Shown here one piece after another: positions 8,167 to 15,842 of a DNA stretch of 64,000 nucleotides. The position numbers and the translations under genes were made by a program. Where the stretch lies: positions 1-64,000 of the forward strand of contig NZ_JOJL01000010.1 of NCBI RefSeq assembly GCF_000721705.1. Direction: 5' to 3'. The stretch comes from Actinoplanes subtropicus (GTDB lineage: Bacteria; Actinomycetota; Actinomycetes; Mycobacteriales; Micromonosporaceae). Numbering within the stretch: position 1 is the first letter of the stretch; each line of letters starts with the position of its first letter. The notes under the pieces were generated by a model. It had not been told where the DNA came from. It ran no database searches and was given only the letters and a program-made list of their open reading frames with translations.

Positions 8167-11100
8167 TTTCTTTGTTTTGCGATCGTTCTGGCGAACGGCG
8201 CGACGGTCACGCTGTCGACGTCGGGGGCGTACCGCGAGCGGAGCAGGATGCCCGGCCAGGTGTCCGAGGCGTACGTGACGCCGTCGAAGTTGGGCAGTTC
8301 GGCGGACGAGAAGCGGATCGTGTTCGCGCCGCGTCTGAGCTGCACCGGCACGGTCAGTTCGGCGAAGTCGTCGGCGTGGAAGGTGTACGGGAAGAGCACC
8401 CGCTGGGCCGTCCCGCCGTCGACTGTGATGTCGGCGTGCCGGGCGAGCGGGTCGGGGTTGTAGTGGGTGGCGTCGGCCTGCTCGGGGTTGGCGTAGCGGA
8501 TCCGCAGCGCGTACGTGCCGGCCCGGTCCGCGGTGACCGGGAAGGTGAGCGTGTTGTCGCCGGTGATCCCGGTGACCGCCGCTCCCCCGCTCGCCAGCGG
8601 CCGGGCGACGGCGGTGGCGGTGCCGGTCAGCGTGGCGTTCTCAGCCTCCAGGGTGGTGGCCTCGAGCGCGCCGGCGGCGGGGCGCACGTCGAGCTTGTCG
8701 ATCAGCGCGCCGAGGCCGGTTCCGGTGACGGTCACCTTGTTGATGCCGCCGGAGAGCGACACCGCGACCGGCTTGCCGGCCGGCACGTCGATGCCGTTCA
8801 CGGCCATCCGCACGGTCCCGGCGGACACCTTCAGGTCGAGCACCGACTCGGCGTCCGCCTTCGAGTAGACCCAGAACGTGGCGGTGCCGCCGCGGGCCAG
8901 CGCGACGTCGCCCGAGCCGGAGACCTTGCGCGGCAGCGCGTAGACGGGCAGCGCGTTGTGCAGGTCGGCGAGCTCCGCCTCGTACGTCTGCACGGTTGCG
9001 ATCGGATTGGGCAGCGCGAGCGTGATGCGATCGAGGATCGCGTCGCCCTTCGTGGTTCTGGTGCCGTCCAGGCTGCGGGCGGCCAGCGCGATCGTGTGGG
9101 TGCCCTTGGTGAGCTGAACGGTCGTGTCGGTGTGGTCCCAGACCACCCACTTGTAGCCGAGCGGCAGGAACAGCTCCTGCTCGGCGGCGCCGTCGACGCG
9201 CAGGAACACGTTGGTCGGCCCCTGGTCCTTCACGAGGGGGTAGGTGTTGAGCGAGTTGGCGAAAACGCTCAGGTCGTATCGCCCGGTGGCCGGGACGTCG
9301 ACGGTGAAGGAGAGCACGCCGTCGCTGCCGGTGCGCAGGCCGCCGACGTCGTAGCCGCCCGAGGTGTAGAACTTCGAGACGTCCGCGGTGGAGCCTTCCG
9401 GGCCGTTCCTGCTGTAGCCGCCGCCGGTGTAGGTGGCGTTCTCGGCCTCGTACGAGCCCTGCCAGAGCGTAGGGGTCGGCGACGACGTGCTCGCGGTGTC
9501 GCCGGCCGGGGTGAACACGAGCTGGTAGGCGGACGACTCGGTCAGGCCGTTCAGCTCGACCGCGACCGTGTCGTCGACCACCTTGAGGTCCTTCTCCGCG
9601 ATCAGCCGCGGGGGTGCCGAGTCACCGATCTGACCGGTCCACGGGATCTCCCGGATCCAGGCGTGCACGTTGCGGCCGAAGACCTTCGCCGGGACGTTGG
9701 TGAACCGGACGTAGCCGGCGCCGGACGAGCCGCCCAGGATGACCTGCGCTTGCCGTTTGGCGCGATCGAGCGTGGCCACGCCCTGCATCGTGTAGTTCTG
9801 GCCCGGGTACGGCGGGCTCACCGCGACCGTGTCGCCGGTCATCCCGCCGTACGCGTTGAACAGCCACCACTGGCCGTTGCCGCGGTTGGCCTGCACGGCC
9901 GAGTCGGAGATGTTGCCGTCGATGTTCCAGTACGCGATGTCGGCGTCCACCTTGGACTCCTCGATCGCCGAGATCCACTGGATCATCTGGCCGGGCACCG
10001 AGGTGTGGTAGTTGAACGCGTACTCGTTGATGTTGATCGGCAGTTTCGTGCCGGGCAGCACCTCGGCCTCCCAGGCGCGGTACTGCGCGACGTCCTGCCG
10101 CACCTTCTCCGGGTGGCTCAGCTCGTGCCAGGTGATCACGTCGGGCAGCGTTCCGGCCGCCTTCGCGTGCTGCAGGAAGCCCTTGACCTGCCCGTACAGC
10201 ACGCTCGTGTTCGGACCGGCGATCCGCGCGTCCGGCATCCTGGTCTTGATCAGGTGGTAGACCTCGTCCCAGGCCCGGAAGTAGTCGGCCGGGTCGGTCA
10301 GCCAGCTCACGCCGTCGTACGACCACTCGCCGGTGCCGAACATGTTGCCCTCGGGCTCGTTGAACGGCACGAACACGATGTGCTTGCGATGCGCGTCGTC
10401 GAGCGTCTTCACCTGATCGACCTGCGTCGCGATCTTCTGCTCGTAGGTGGCGAGCTTCTCGGCCGGCGTGCTGCCCGGCCACTGGTACGGAAAGCCGCGG
10501 TGGATGTCGGTCATGTAGACGTAGACGTCACCGCCGGTGCTGTCCGCGAGCGGCCCGACCACCTCGAGTGCGTCGGCGCCCGGGTGCTGCGGGCCGTCCT
10601 GCGCCTTGGTCGAGACCGTGCGCAGATGCATGCCTTCGATCAGATTGTCGGTCGGCACGCCGTCGCCGTAGAGGCCGTAGAGCGAGCCGGCGGCGCCGCC
10701 ATGGAACCTTCCGGTCGTCTTCGACAGGTCGATCGTGATCTCGCCCTCGCGGATGACGGTGACGGTCGCGGTCACCGCGATCCCGCCGGCCGTGCCGTTG
10801 ACGGTGAAGGTGCCCCGCTGCGCGTACCGAGCGGGATCGACGGCCGGCCAGGTGATCGGCAGGTCGCGGTCATAGCCGTCGGTGAAGTGCGCACGAACGG
10901 TCGCCGGCAGGGCGGGCGCGGTACCGGCCGTGGTCCGCAGATCGAACGCGGTCTGGGTCAGGCCGGTCGCGGTCGGCACGTTCTGGCCGAGCACGCCCGC
11001 TTCGATCTCGGCGGACGAGAGCACCCGGCCGTAGACGCGGAAGTCGTCGATCGCCCCGTCGAAGAGCGGATCCGGATAGAACGATCGCCCGAGGAAACCG

Positions 11101-11768
11101 GCCGAGGTGGTCGCCGCGTCGATCAGCTGCGCCGCGGTGACGGTGGTCGGCGCGCTCGACACGGCCGCGCCGTCGAGATAGGTGGTCACCCGTTTGGCCG
11201 TCGAGTCGAGCGTGACGGTGAGCGTCTTCCAGGCGTTCGCCGGCAGCGCGGACGAGCCGGTGACCTGCGCCTCCGCGCCGGCGTAGTTCGAGGTCACCGC
11301 GGTCCGCAACAGCCCGTCCCCGTTGTCCGGCGTGGTGAACAGGTAGCGGCTGGTGTCCTTGCCGAGCGCGTAGATCCACTGCCAGGGCGCCGTGGTCCCG
11401 TCCCAGCGCACCCGCGCCGCAACGGTCAGATCCGTGCGGCCGTCGAGAATGGCCTTCGGCAACGAGACGTACGCTCCGGCGGAACCCGACGCGCCGCCCG
11501 GCAGGTGGAGCGCGTGCCCGCCGCCGGCGCCGTCCACCAGGGCGGCGGTCGCGCCGTTGACCAGGGTGCCGTCGAGCCCGTGGCCGGAGGAGTCGGCGAT
11601 CACGCCTTTGGACAGGTCGTCGGTGTCGAAGGTGTACGCGACGATCGGCCCGTCGCCGTCGCCGTCGCCGGCCGCTCGCGCCGGGACGGCCGGGGCGGCC
11701 GTCAGCAGTGCACCGCCGAGCGTCGCGGCGAGTGTCGGTCTGAGGAAACGAAGAAAACCTTTTCGCAC
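8163..11768 (-). CDS. Secreted multi-domain glycoside hydrolase (LamG, Big, clan-A-like GH, CBMs)
   Basis: A 1201-residue secreted protein. A signal peptide (about 1-33, ending PARAA) is followed by a LamG/concanavalin fold (about 40-225), an Ig-like Big_4 domain (about 255-335) and a TIM-barrel-like glycosidase (about 340-740). Three beta-sandwich carbohydrate-binding regions follow, each opened by a YEAE/LEAE motif typical of CBM6/CBM35. In the barrel, VPFNEPEGNMF looks like the acid/base Glu after strand 4 and NINEYAF the nucleophile Glu, as in clan GH-A (GH39-like). The GTG start is preceded by AGAGGTG. The substrate is unknown; a plant or microbial heteropolysaccharide is plausible. No transporter adjoins it. 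Confidence 0.85.
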   Translation of the reverse strand: MRKGFLRFLRPTLAATLGGALLTAAPAVPARAAGDGDGDGPIVAYTFDTDDLSKGVIADSSGHGLDGTLVNGATAALVDGAGGGHALHLPGGASGSAGAYVSLPKAILDGRTDLTVAARVRWDGTTAPWQWIYALGKDTSRYLFTTPDNGDGLLRTAVTSNYAGAEAQVTGSSALPANAWKTLTVTLDSTAKRVTTYLDGAAVSSAPTTVTAAQLIDAATTSAGFLGRSFYPDPLFDGAIDDFRVYGRVLSSAEIEAGVLGQNVPTATGLTQTAFDLRTTAGTAPALPATVRAHFTDGYDRDLPITWPAVDPARYAQRGTFTVNGTAGGIAVTATVTVIREGEITIDLSKTTGRFHGGAAGSLYGLYGDGVPTDNLIEGMHLRTVSTKAQDGPQHPGADALEVVGPLADSTGGDVYVYMTDIHRGFPYQWPGSTPAEKLATYEQKIATQVDQVKTLDDAHRKHIVFVPFNEPEGNMFGTGEWSYDGVSWLTDPADYFRAWDEVYHLIKTRMPDARIAGPNTSVLYGQVKGFLQHAKAAGTLPDVITWHELSHPEKVRQDVAQYRAWEAEVLPGTKLPININEYAFNYHTSVPGQMIQWISAIEESKVDADIAYWNIDGNISDSAVQANRGNGQWWLFNAYGGMTGDTVAVSPPYPGQNYTMQGVATLDRAKRQAQVILGGSSGAGYVRFTNVPAKVFGRNVHAWIREIPWTGQIGDSAPPRLIAEKDLKVVDDTVAVELNGLTESSAYQLVFTPAGDTASTSSPTPTLWQGSYEAENATYTGGGYSRNGPEGSTADVSKFYTSGGYDVGGLRTGSDGVLSFTVDVPATGRYDLSVFANSLNTYPLVKDQGPTNVFLRVDGAAEQELFLPLGYKWVVWDHTDTTVQLTKGTHTIALAARSLDGTRTTKGDAILDRITLALPNPIATVQTYEAELADLHNALPVYALPRKVSGSGDVALARGGTATFWVYSKADAESVLDLKVSAGTVRMAVNGIDVPAGKPVAVSLSGGINKVTVTGTGLGALIDKLDVRPAAGALEATTLEAENATLTGTATAVARPLASGGAAVTGITGDNTLTFPVTADRAGTYALRIRYANPEQADATHYNPDPLARHADITVDGGTAQRVLFPYTFHADDFAELTVPVQLRRGANTIRFSSAELPNFDGVTYASDTWPGILLRSRYAPDVDSVTVAPFARTIAKQRN

Positions 11769-11874
11769 CGCGTGGTCACCTCTGACGGAGAGATTCTTGA
11801 AGTTTCGGCCACGTTACGAAGGCGCGATCGCGTACGTCAATATCTTCGGGCAACGCAGTCGGAAAAGGTTTTCC
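11753..11874 (-). promoter_or_regulatory. Two GAAAAGGTTTTC inverted-repeat boxes at the glycosidase start
   Basis: The 12-base word GAAAAGGTTTTC (arms GAAAA/TTTTC) occurs at 11862-11873 upstream, and again on the opposite strand at 11753-11764, inside codons 2-6 of the glycosidase. Two near-palindromes flanking the start of a carbohydrate-active gene resemble an operator pair. The regulator is unknown. Confidence 0.35.
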
Positions 11875-11973
11875 CAAGCCGACACGCCACGCGGGCCGGC
11901 CGGCCGGATCGGCGCGGTCCCCTCGCTCCCGGTCCGGGGTCGACAGCCGCGCCCGGGCTTGTCACGATGAGGC

Positions 11974-12327
11974 ATGAACTCCGGGAGGCTGTGGGCGGCG
12001 GTCACGGCCGCGATCGCCCTGCTCATGGACGGCGTCTATCTCTGGATCATCCACGAGCAGGGGAATTCGCCGGCTATCTGGTTCGTCGCCGGGCTCGCGG
12101 TGGCCGCCCTGCTGGCCGGCTACGGGGCGATGCGCGCCGCACGCGGCCGCCGGCCGGTTCTGATCGCTTCGGGCGTGCTGCTGCTCGGGCTGGGCCTGGT
12201 CGGCATCCTGACGATCGGTCTCCCGATCGTCCTGGCCGGAGTGCTGGCGATCGTCGCCGCGACCCGCGCGGGCCACGACCGATCGACGACGCCGGGCCCG
12301 GCCGCAACCGGTCAAATACCGTCCTGA
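11974..12327 (+). CDS. Small membrane protein, about four TM helices
   Basis: A 117-residue hydrophobic protein with helices at about 5-26, 33-55, 63-78 and 80-95, and a polar C-terminal tail (HDRSTTPGPAATGQIPS). It reads divergently from the large glycosidase and ends 46 bases before the isochorismatase-like gene on the same strand. No motif or family was recognised. Codon use and third-position GC match the neighbours, which supports a real gene. Confidence 0.7.
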   Translation: MNSGRLWAAVTAAIALLMDGVYLWIIHEQGNSPAIWFVAGLAVAALLAGYGAMRAARGRRPVLIASGVLLLGLGLVGILTIGLPIVLAGVLAIVAATRAGHDRSTTPGPAATGQIPS

Positions 12328-12373
12328 CCTGCTTCCGGTGAGCGGCGATCCGCCGGGCACGTAGGCTCCCGGC

Positions 12374-12889
12374 ATGACCCTCGTTGCCGATCGGACCGCA
12401 CTGATCGCCGTCGACCTGATGCCCCGGATCGTCGAGCTGGACATGGGACCGCACCGCGGCGCCGACGTGGTGGCTCGGACGGTCCGGCTGGCGACCGCGC
12501 TGCGGAAGGCGGGCGGGACCGTCGTCGCAGTCCGGGTCGAGCGGCCGAACGTGACCGAGCAGCCGCCGGGCAGCGGGTTCGTGCCGGAGATGGCGCCGTT
12601 GGAGGACGACATCGAGGTGGTCAAACGGACGATCGGCGCCTTCTACGGCACCGGGCTGGCCGAGCGGCTCCGGGAGCGCGTCGTCGACACCGTCATCATG
12701 GCCGGGCTGGCCACGACCATGGGCGTCGAGTCGACGGCGCGGGCGGCGGCCGATCACGGGTTCGAGGTGGTGTTCGCGGCCGACGCGATGAGCGGGATGA
12801 CGGCGGCGGAACACGAGCACGCGCTGGCCGTGACGCTGCCCCGGTTCGGGGACGTGCGGGATACCGAGCAACTGCTTGCTCAGCTCTGA
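12374..12889 (+). CDS. Isochorismatase/cysteine-hydrolase fold protein lacking the catalytic Cys
   Basis: A 171-residue protein of the isochorismatase-like hydrolase superfamily. The Asp of the triad is in LIAVDLM (about D14) and the Lys in VVKRTIGAFYGT. The loop that normally carries the cysteine reads AGLATTMGVESTAR, with no Cys. This is a recurrent subgroup, so activity may be non-hydrolytic or metal-based. There is a good start at 12374 with no in-frame alternative. Its last 10 bases overlap the convergent esterase gene. Confidence 0.85.
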   Translation: MTLVADRTALIAVDLMPRIVELDMGPHRGADVVARTVRLATALRKAGGTVVAVRVERPNVTEQPPGSGFVPEMAPLEDDIEVVKRTIGAFYGTGLAERLRERVVDTVIMAGLATTMGVESTARAAADHGFEVVFAADAMSGMTAAEHEHALAVTLPRFGDVRDTEQLLAQL

Positions 12890-14136
12890 CCGAGGAGCTT
12901 CCGCAGGTAGGCGAGGGTGATCGTACGGTTGGCCTGGCCGGCTGGCGAGTCGGCGTACACCGGGAAGTGGTTCGTGGTCGGTATCCGGACGATCGTCATG
13001 TCCACGCCGGCGGCCTTGGCCTCGGCCGCGAAGGCGAAGACGGCTTCGGACGGGATGAAGCCGTCCTCGGCCGGCTCGACGATCAGCGTGGGTGGCGCGG
13101 CGGCGGACAGATAGGTCGCGGACGAGATCGATCGAATCCGGTCGGGGTACTGCTCCGGCGTGCCGCCCAGATAGTTGCGGATGAACACCTTGGGAGCGGC
13201 CGTGGGTTGGGGCACGCCGTGGTCGTAGGCGTTCCGCGGATCCACGACCGGCACCGACGTGACGACCGCGCGCGGGACGGGCACCGGTCCGGCGCAGGCG
13301 GAGACGGCCGTGTGCTGGGCGGCCGAGTAGGCCAGATTGATGGCCAGGTTGCCGCCGGCCGAGTCGCCCTTGACCACGATCCTGGTGGGGTCGCCGCCGT
13401 AGCGGGCGATGGTGGTGGCGGTCCAGGTCAGGGCGCAGGCCACGTCGGCGGGTGACTTGTCCCAGGTCGCGCGGGTGGAGGTGGAGAGGCGATAGTCGAC
13501 GCTCACGAACAGCCAGCCACGCGCCGCCCACCAGGCCGCCTCGGGACCGTAGTCGGCGGCCGTCCCGTTGCCGTCGATCCATCCGCCACCGTGAATCGCG
13601 AACATGACGGGAGCGCGGGCCGCGCGAGAGGGCGCCGCAGACGGGGCCGCGGCAGGCGCGGTGGCGCCGGCAGGCGCGGTGGCGCCGGCAGGCGCGGTGG
13701 CACCGGCGGGCTGCCAGATCGCGACGCGCAGGTCCTGGCCGTCGACGCGGTTGTAGACCGCCCATGCGTCGGGGCTGTGTGATTTGTCCGGTGACAGCAG
13801 CAGCGCGCTCAGCAGGTCGACCGAACCCCCGGCCCGGACCGTGGCGACGACGACCCGTCCGACCTGCAGAAACGCGCCGGCCAGCGCGAGACCGGTCACG
13901 ACCGCCACGATCGCTTTCGATCGCCCGGACGGCGCCGCCCAGCATGCCAGCACCACGGCCATCACCGACAGGACGGCCACGCGCGGACCGTAGTTGGTCC
14001 ACAGGTAGCCGACCTGCTCCTGCGGCCGCGAGTGGCCCGGCCACAGGCTGACCCCGGTGACGAGCAGAATGGCGGCCGCCAGCACGGCGCCGCCGCCGGC
14101 GAGAGCGAATCGGATCAGGCGGACCGAACCGCTCAC
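12880..14136 (-). CDS. Membrane-anchored alpha/beta hydrolase (HSL/BD-FAE-type esterase)
   Basis: A 418-residue protein. Three or four N-terminal hydrophobic helices (to about residue 110) precede an extracytoplasmic or membrane-attached alpha/beta hydrolase. The oxyanion motif HGGGW, the nucleophile elbow GDSAGG, an acid in EPAEDGFIPSE and a His in TTNHFPVY give the full hormone-sensitive-lipase-type machinery. A linker of GATAPA repeats joins the two parts. The start is the GTG at 14136, which overlaps the TGA of the cysteine desulfurase-like gene by four bases (GTGA), so the two are coupled. Upstream in-frame sequence is out-of-frame shadow of that gene. The substrate is unknown, probably a small ester. 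Confidence 0.85.
   Translation of the reverse strand: MSGSVRLIRFALAGGGAVLAAAILLVTGVSLWPGHSRPQEQVGYLWTNYGPRVAVLSVMAVVLACWAAPSGRSKAIVAVVTGLALAGAFLQVGRVVVATVRAGGSVDLLSALLLSPDKSHSPDAWAVYNRVDGQDLRVAIWQPAGATAPAGATAPAGATAPAAAPSAAPSRAARAPVMFAIHGGGWIDGNGTAADYGPEAAWWAARGWLFVSVDYRLSTSTRATWDKSPADVACALTWTATTIARYGGDPTRIVVKGDSAGGNLAINLAYSAAQHTAVSACAGPVPVPRAVVTSVPVVDPRNAYDHGVPQPTAAPKVFIRNYLGGTPEQYPDRIRSISSATYLSAAAPPTLIVEPAEDGFIPSEAVFAFAAEAKAAGVDMTIVRIPTTNHFPVYADSPAGQANRTITLAYLRKLLGQS
13651..13704. repeat. Three tandem 18-bp repeats coding GATAPA
   Basis: Three near-identical 18-base units (13651, 13669, 13687) encode the Ala/Pro linker GATAPA x3 in the esterase, between the membrane part and the catalytic domain. 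Multiples of three keep the frame, so copy number can vary without breaking the gene. Confidence 0.85.
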
Positions 14137-15788
14137 CCGAGGCAGGCGTCGGGCAGCAGGAACCAGCGGAGCTTCTCGAAAGCGGCCGGCAGGTCCAGCC
14201 GTACGCCATCGATCGGTTCCGGTCGCGAGCTCATGATCTCCCGCGCTTCGGCGAGATAGCCGGCCAGAGCGTCCTCGCCGGCGAAGAGCGTGGGCCGCGG
14301 CGGCATGGTGATCGAGCCGTCGGCGCCGAGCCGCAGATCGGCCAGCCGCACCCGCGGCGCGACGTGCCCGACGTGGGTCCACAGCCCGGTCCGTGGCGCG
14401 AACCGGTACTCGGGCAGGAGCCGTGACCCGTATTCGGCGATCAGCTCGACCGCCGAGATCAGGTAATCGGCGACGGTGTCGGTGATGAAGTAGTTGAAGT
14501 TGAGCCGCGACCAGCCCGGCTTGATGCCCTCCCAGCCGTCGACGATCTCCCCGCGGAACTCCCGGGAGTGCGCCTCGTCGATCCCCAGCAGCCGATGGCC
14601 GTACGGTCCCGCGCACGAACAGCCGCTGCGCGCCTGGATCCCGAAGAGGTCGTTCAGCAGCGCGGCGACGAAGTTGTGGTGCAGATACCGCTCCCCCGCC
14701 CGCACCTGGAACGACACGATCGACAGCCGGTCGGCCTCGAGGTCGCCGAGGATCTCGATCCGGGCCGCCGAGCCCCACCGCTCCCGGGCCCGCTGCCACA
14801 GCTCGTGTTCGCGCTCCTCGATCCGCGCGGCGCCGACCGCGTCCTTGACGGCGAACACCAGTCCGGCCCGGATCGACTCGACGATCGCCGGGGTGCCGCC
14901 CTCCTCCCGGGCCACCGGGTCGGTGAGGTACCGGTGCCCGGTCGGATCGACGTAGGCGACCGTTCCGCCGCCCGGGATCGTGGGCACCCGGTTCGTCAGC
15001 AGGCGCCGGTCGACCACCAGGACGCCCGGCGTCTGCGGCCCGCCGGCGAACTTGTGCGGCGACAGGAAGACGGCGTCCTTGCCGGCCATCGAGATGGGCA
15101 CGTACGGCCCGGCCGCCGCGTAGTCCCAGACCGACAGCGCGCCGTGCTCGCGCAGCACCCGGGAGACCGCCGCGGTGTCGGTCAGGATTCCGGTCACGTT
15201 CGACGCCGCCGAGAAGCTGCCGATCCGCAGCGGCCGATCGGCGTACTTCCGCAGCGCGCTCGCGAGCGCCGTGAGGTCGACGTGACCGGTGTGATCGGAT
15301 TCGATCTCGACCACGTCGGCGATCGACTCGCGCCACGGCAGTTCGTTGGAGTGGTGCTCGTAGGGGCCGACGAAGATGACCGGCCGCTCGCCGGCGGGGA
15401 TGTGCGCGCTCAACCCGTACTCGTCATCGAGTTTCTCGGGAATGCGGAGCCCGAGGATGCCGACCAGCTTGGCCACCGCGGCGGTCGCCCCGGAACCGCA
15501 GAAGATGACGACGTGCTCGGGGCCCGCGCCGACGCTGCGGTGAATGAGCGATCGCGCCTGCTCGCGCAGCGCCCCGGTCTGCGCCCCGGTCGCCGACGCC
15601 TCGGTGTGCGTGTTGGCGTACCGGGCAAGCACTTGGTCGTGGATGAACTCCTCGATGAAGTCGAGCGCCTGCCCGGAGGCGGTGTAGTCCGCGTACGTGA
15701 TGCGCCGCGGCCCGAACGGCCCGTCCAGCACCTCCCCCTGCCCGATCAGCCCGTTCCGGATCCGTCCCAGCATGCCCTCGTCGCTCAC
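14133..15788 (-). CDS. Class V aminotransferase / cysteine desulfurase-like PLP enzyme
   Basis: A 551-residue PLP enzyme of fold type I. The Schiff-base Lys is K246 in LSPHKFAGGPQTPG. C390 and C392 in ARSGCSCAGPYGH sit where SufS/IscS enzymes place the sulfur-accepting cysteine. A YEHHSN motif supplies the cofactor-stacking His region. At 551 residues it is longer than SufS (about 400) and carries a C-terminal extension of roughly 100 residues. It is not next to suf genes, so a role in Fe-S assembly is not implied. The partner is the coupled membrane esterase. The GTG start at 15788 has a weak ribosome site, and an ATG five codons on is an alternative. Confidence 0.85.
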   Translation of the reverse strand: MSDEGMLGRIRNGLIGQGEVLDGPFGPRRITYADYTASGQALDFIEEFIHDQVLARYANTHTEASATGAQTGALREQARSLIHRSVGAGPEHVVIFCGSGATAAVAKLVGILGLRIPEKLDDEYGLSAHIPAGERPVIFVGPYEHHSNELPWRESIADVVEIESDHTGHVDLTALASALRKYADRPLRIGSFSAASNVTGILTDTAAVSRVLREHGALSVWDYAAAGPYVPISMAGKDAVFLSPHKFAGGPQTPGVLVVDRRLLTNRVPTIPGGGTVAYVDPTGHRYLTDPVAREEGGTPAIVESIRAGLVFAVKDAVGAARIEEREHELWQRARERWGSAARIEILGDLEADRLSIVSFQVRAGERYLHHNFVAALLNDLFGIQARSGCSCAGPYGHRLLGIDEAHSREFRGEIVDGWEGIKPGWSRLNFNYFITDTVADYLISAVELIAEYGSRLLPEYRFAPRTGLWTHVGHVAPRVRLADLRLGADGSITMPPRPTLFAGEDALAGYLAEAREIMSSRPEPIDGVRLDLPAAFEKLRWFLLPDACLG

Positions 15789-15842
15789 CCCACGATTGAA
15801 CGTTGCCTAAGGCCCGGAGGACAAGCCGATCGGCGGAAGCGG

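Noticed and set aside
7710..12341. A 1543-codon open frame on the + strand
   Set aside because: It is antisense to the 1201-residue glycosidase. Its product is Arg/Gly/His-rich without domains, the usual shadow of high-GC coding DNA.
14133..15788. SufS of an Fe-S assembly operon
   Set aside because: The enzyme is longer than SufS, and no sufB, sufC, sufD or sufU gene is adjacent.
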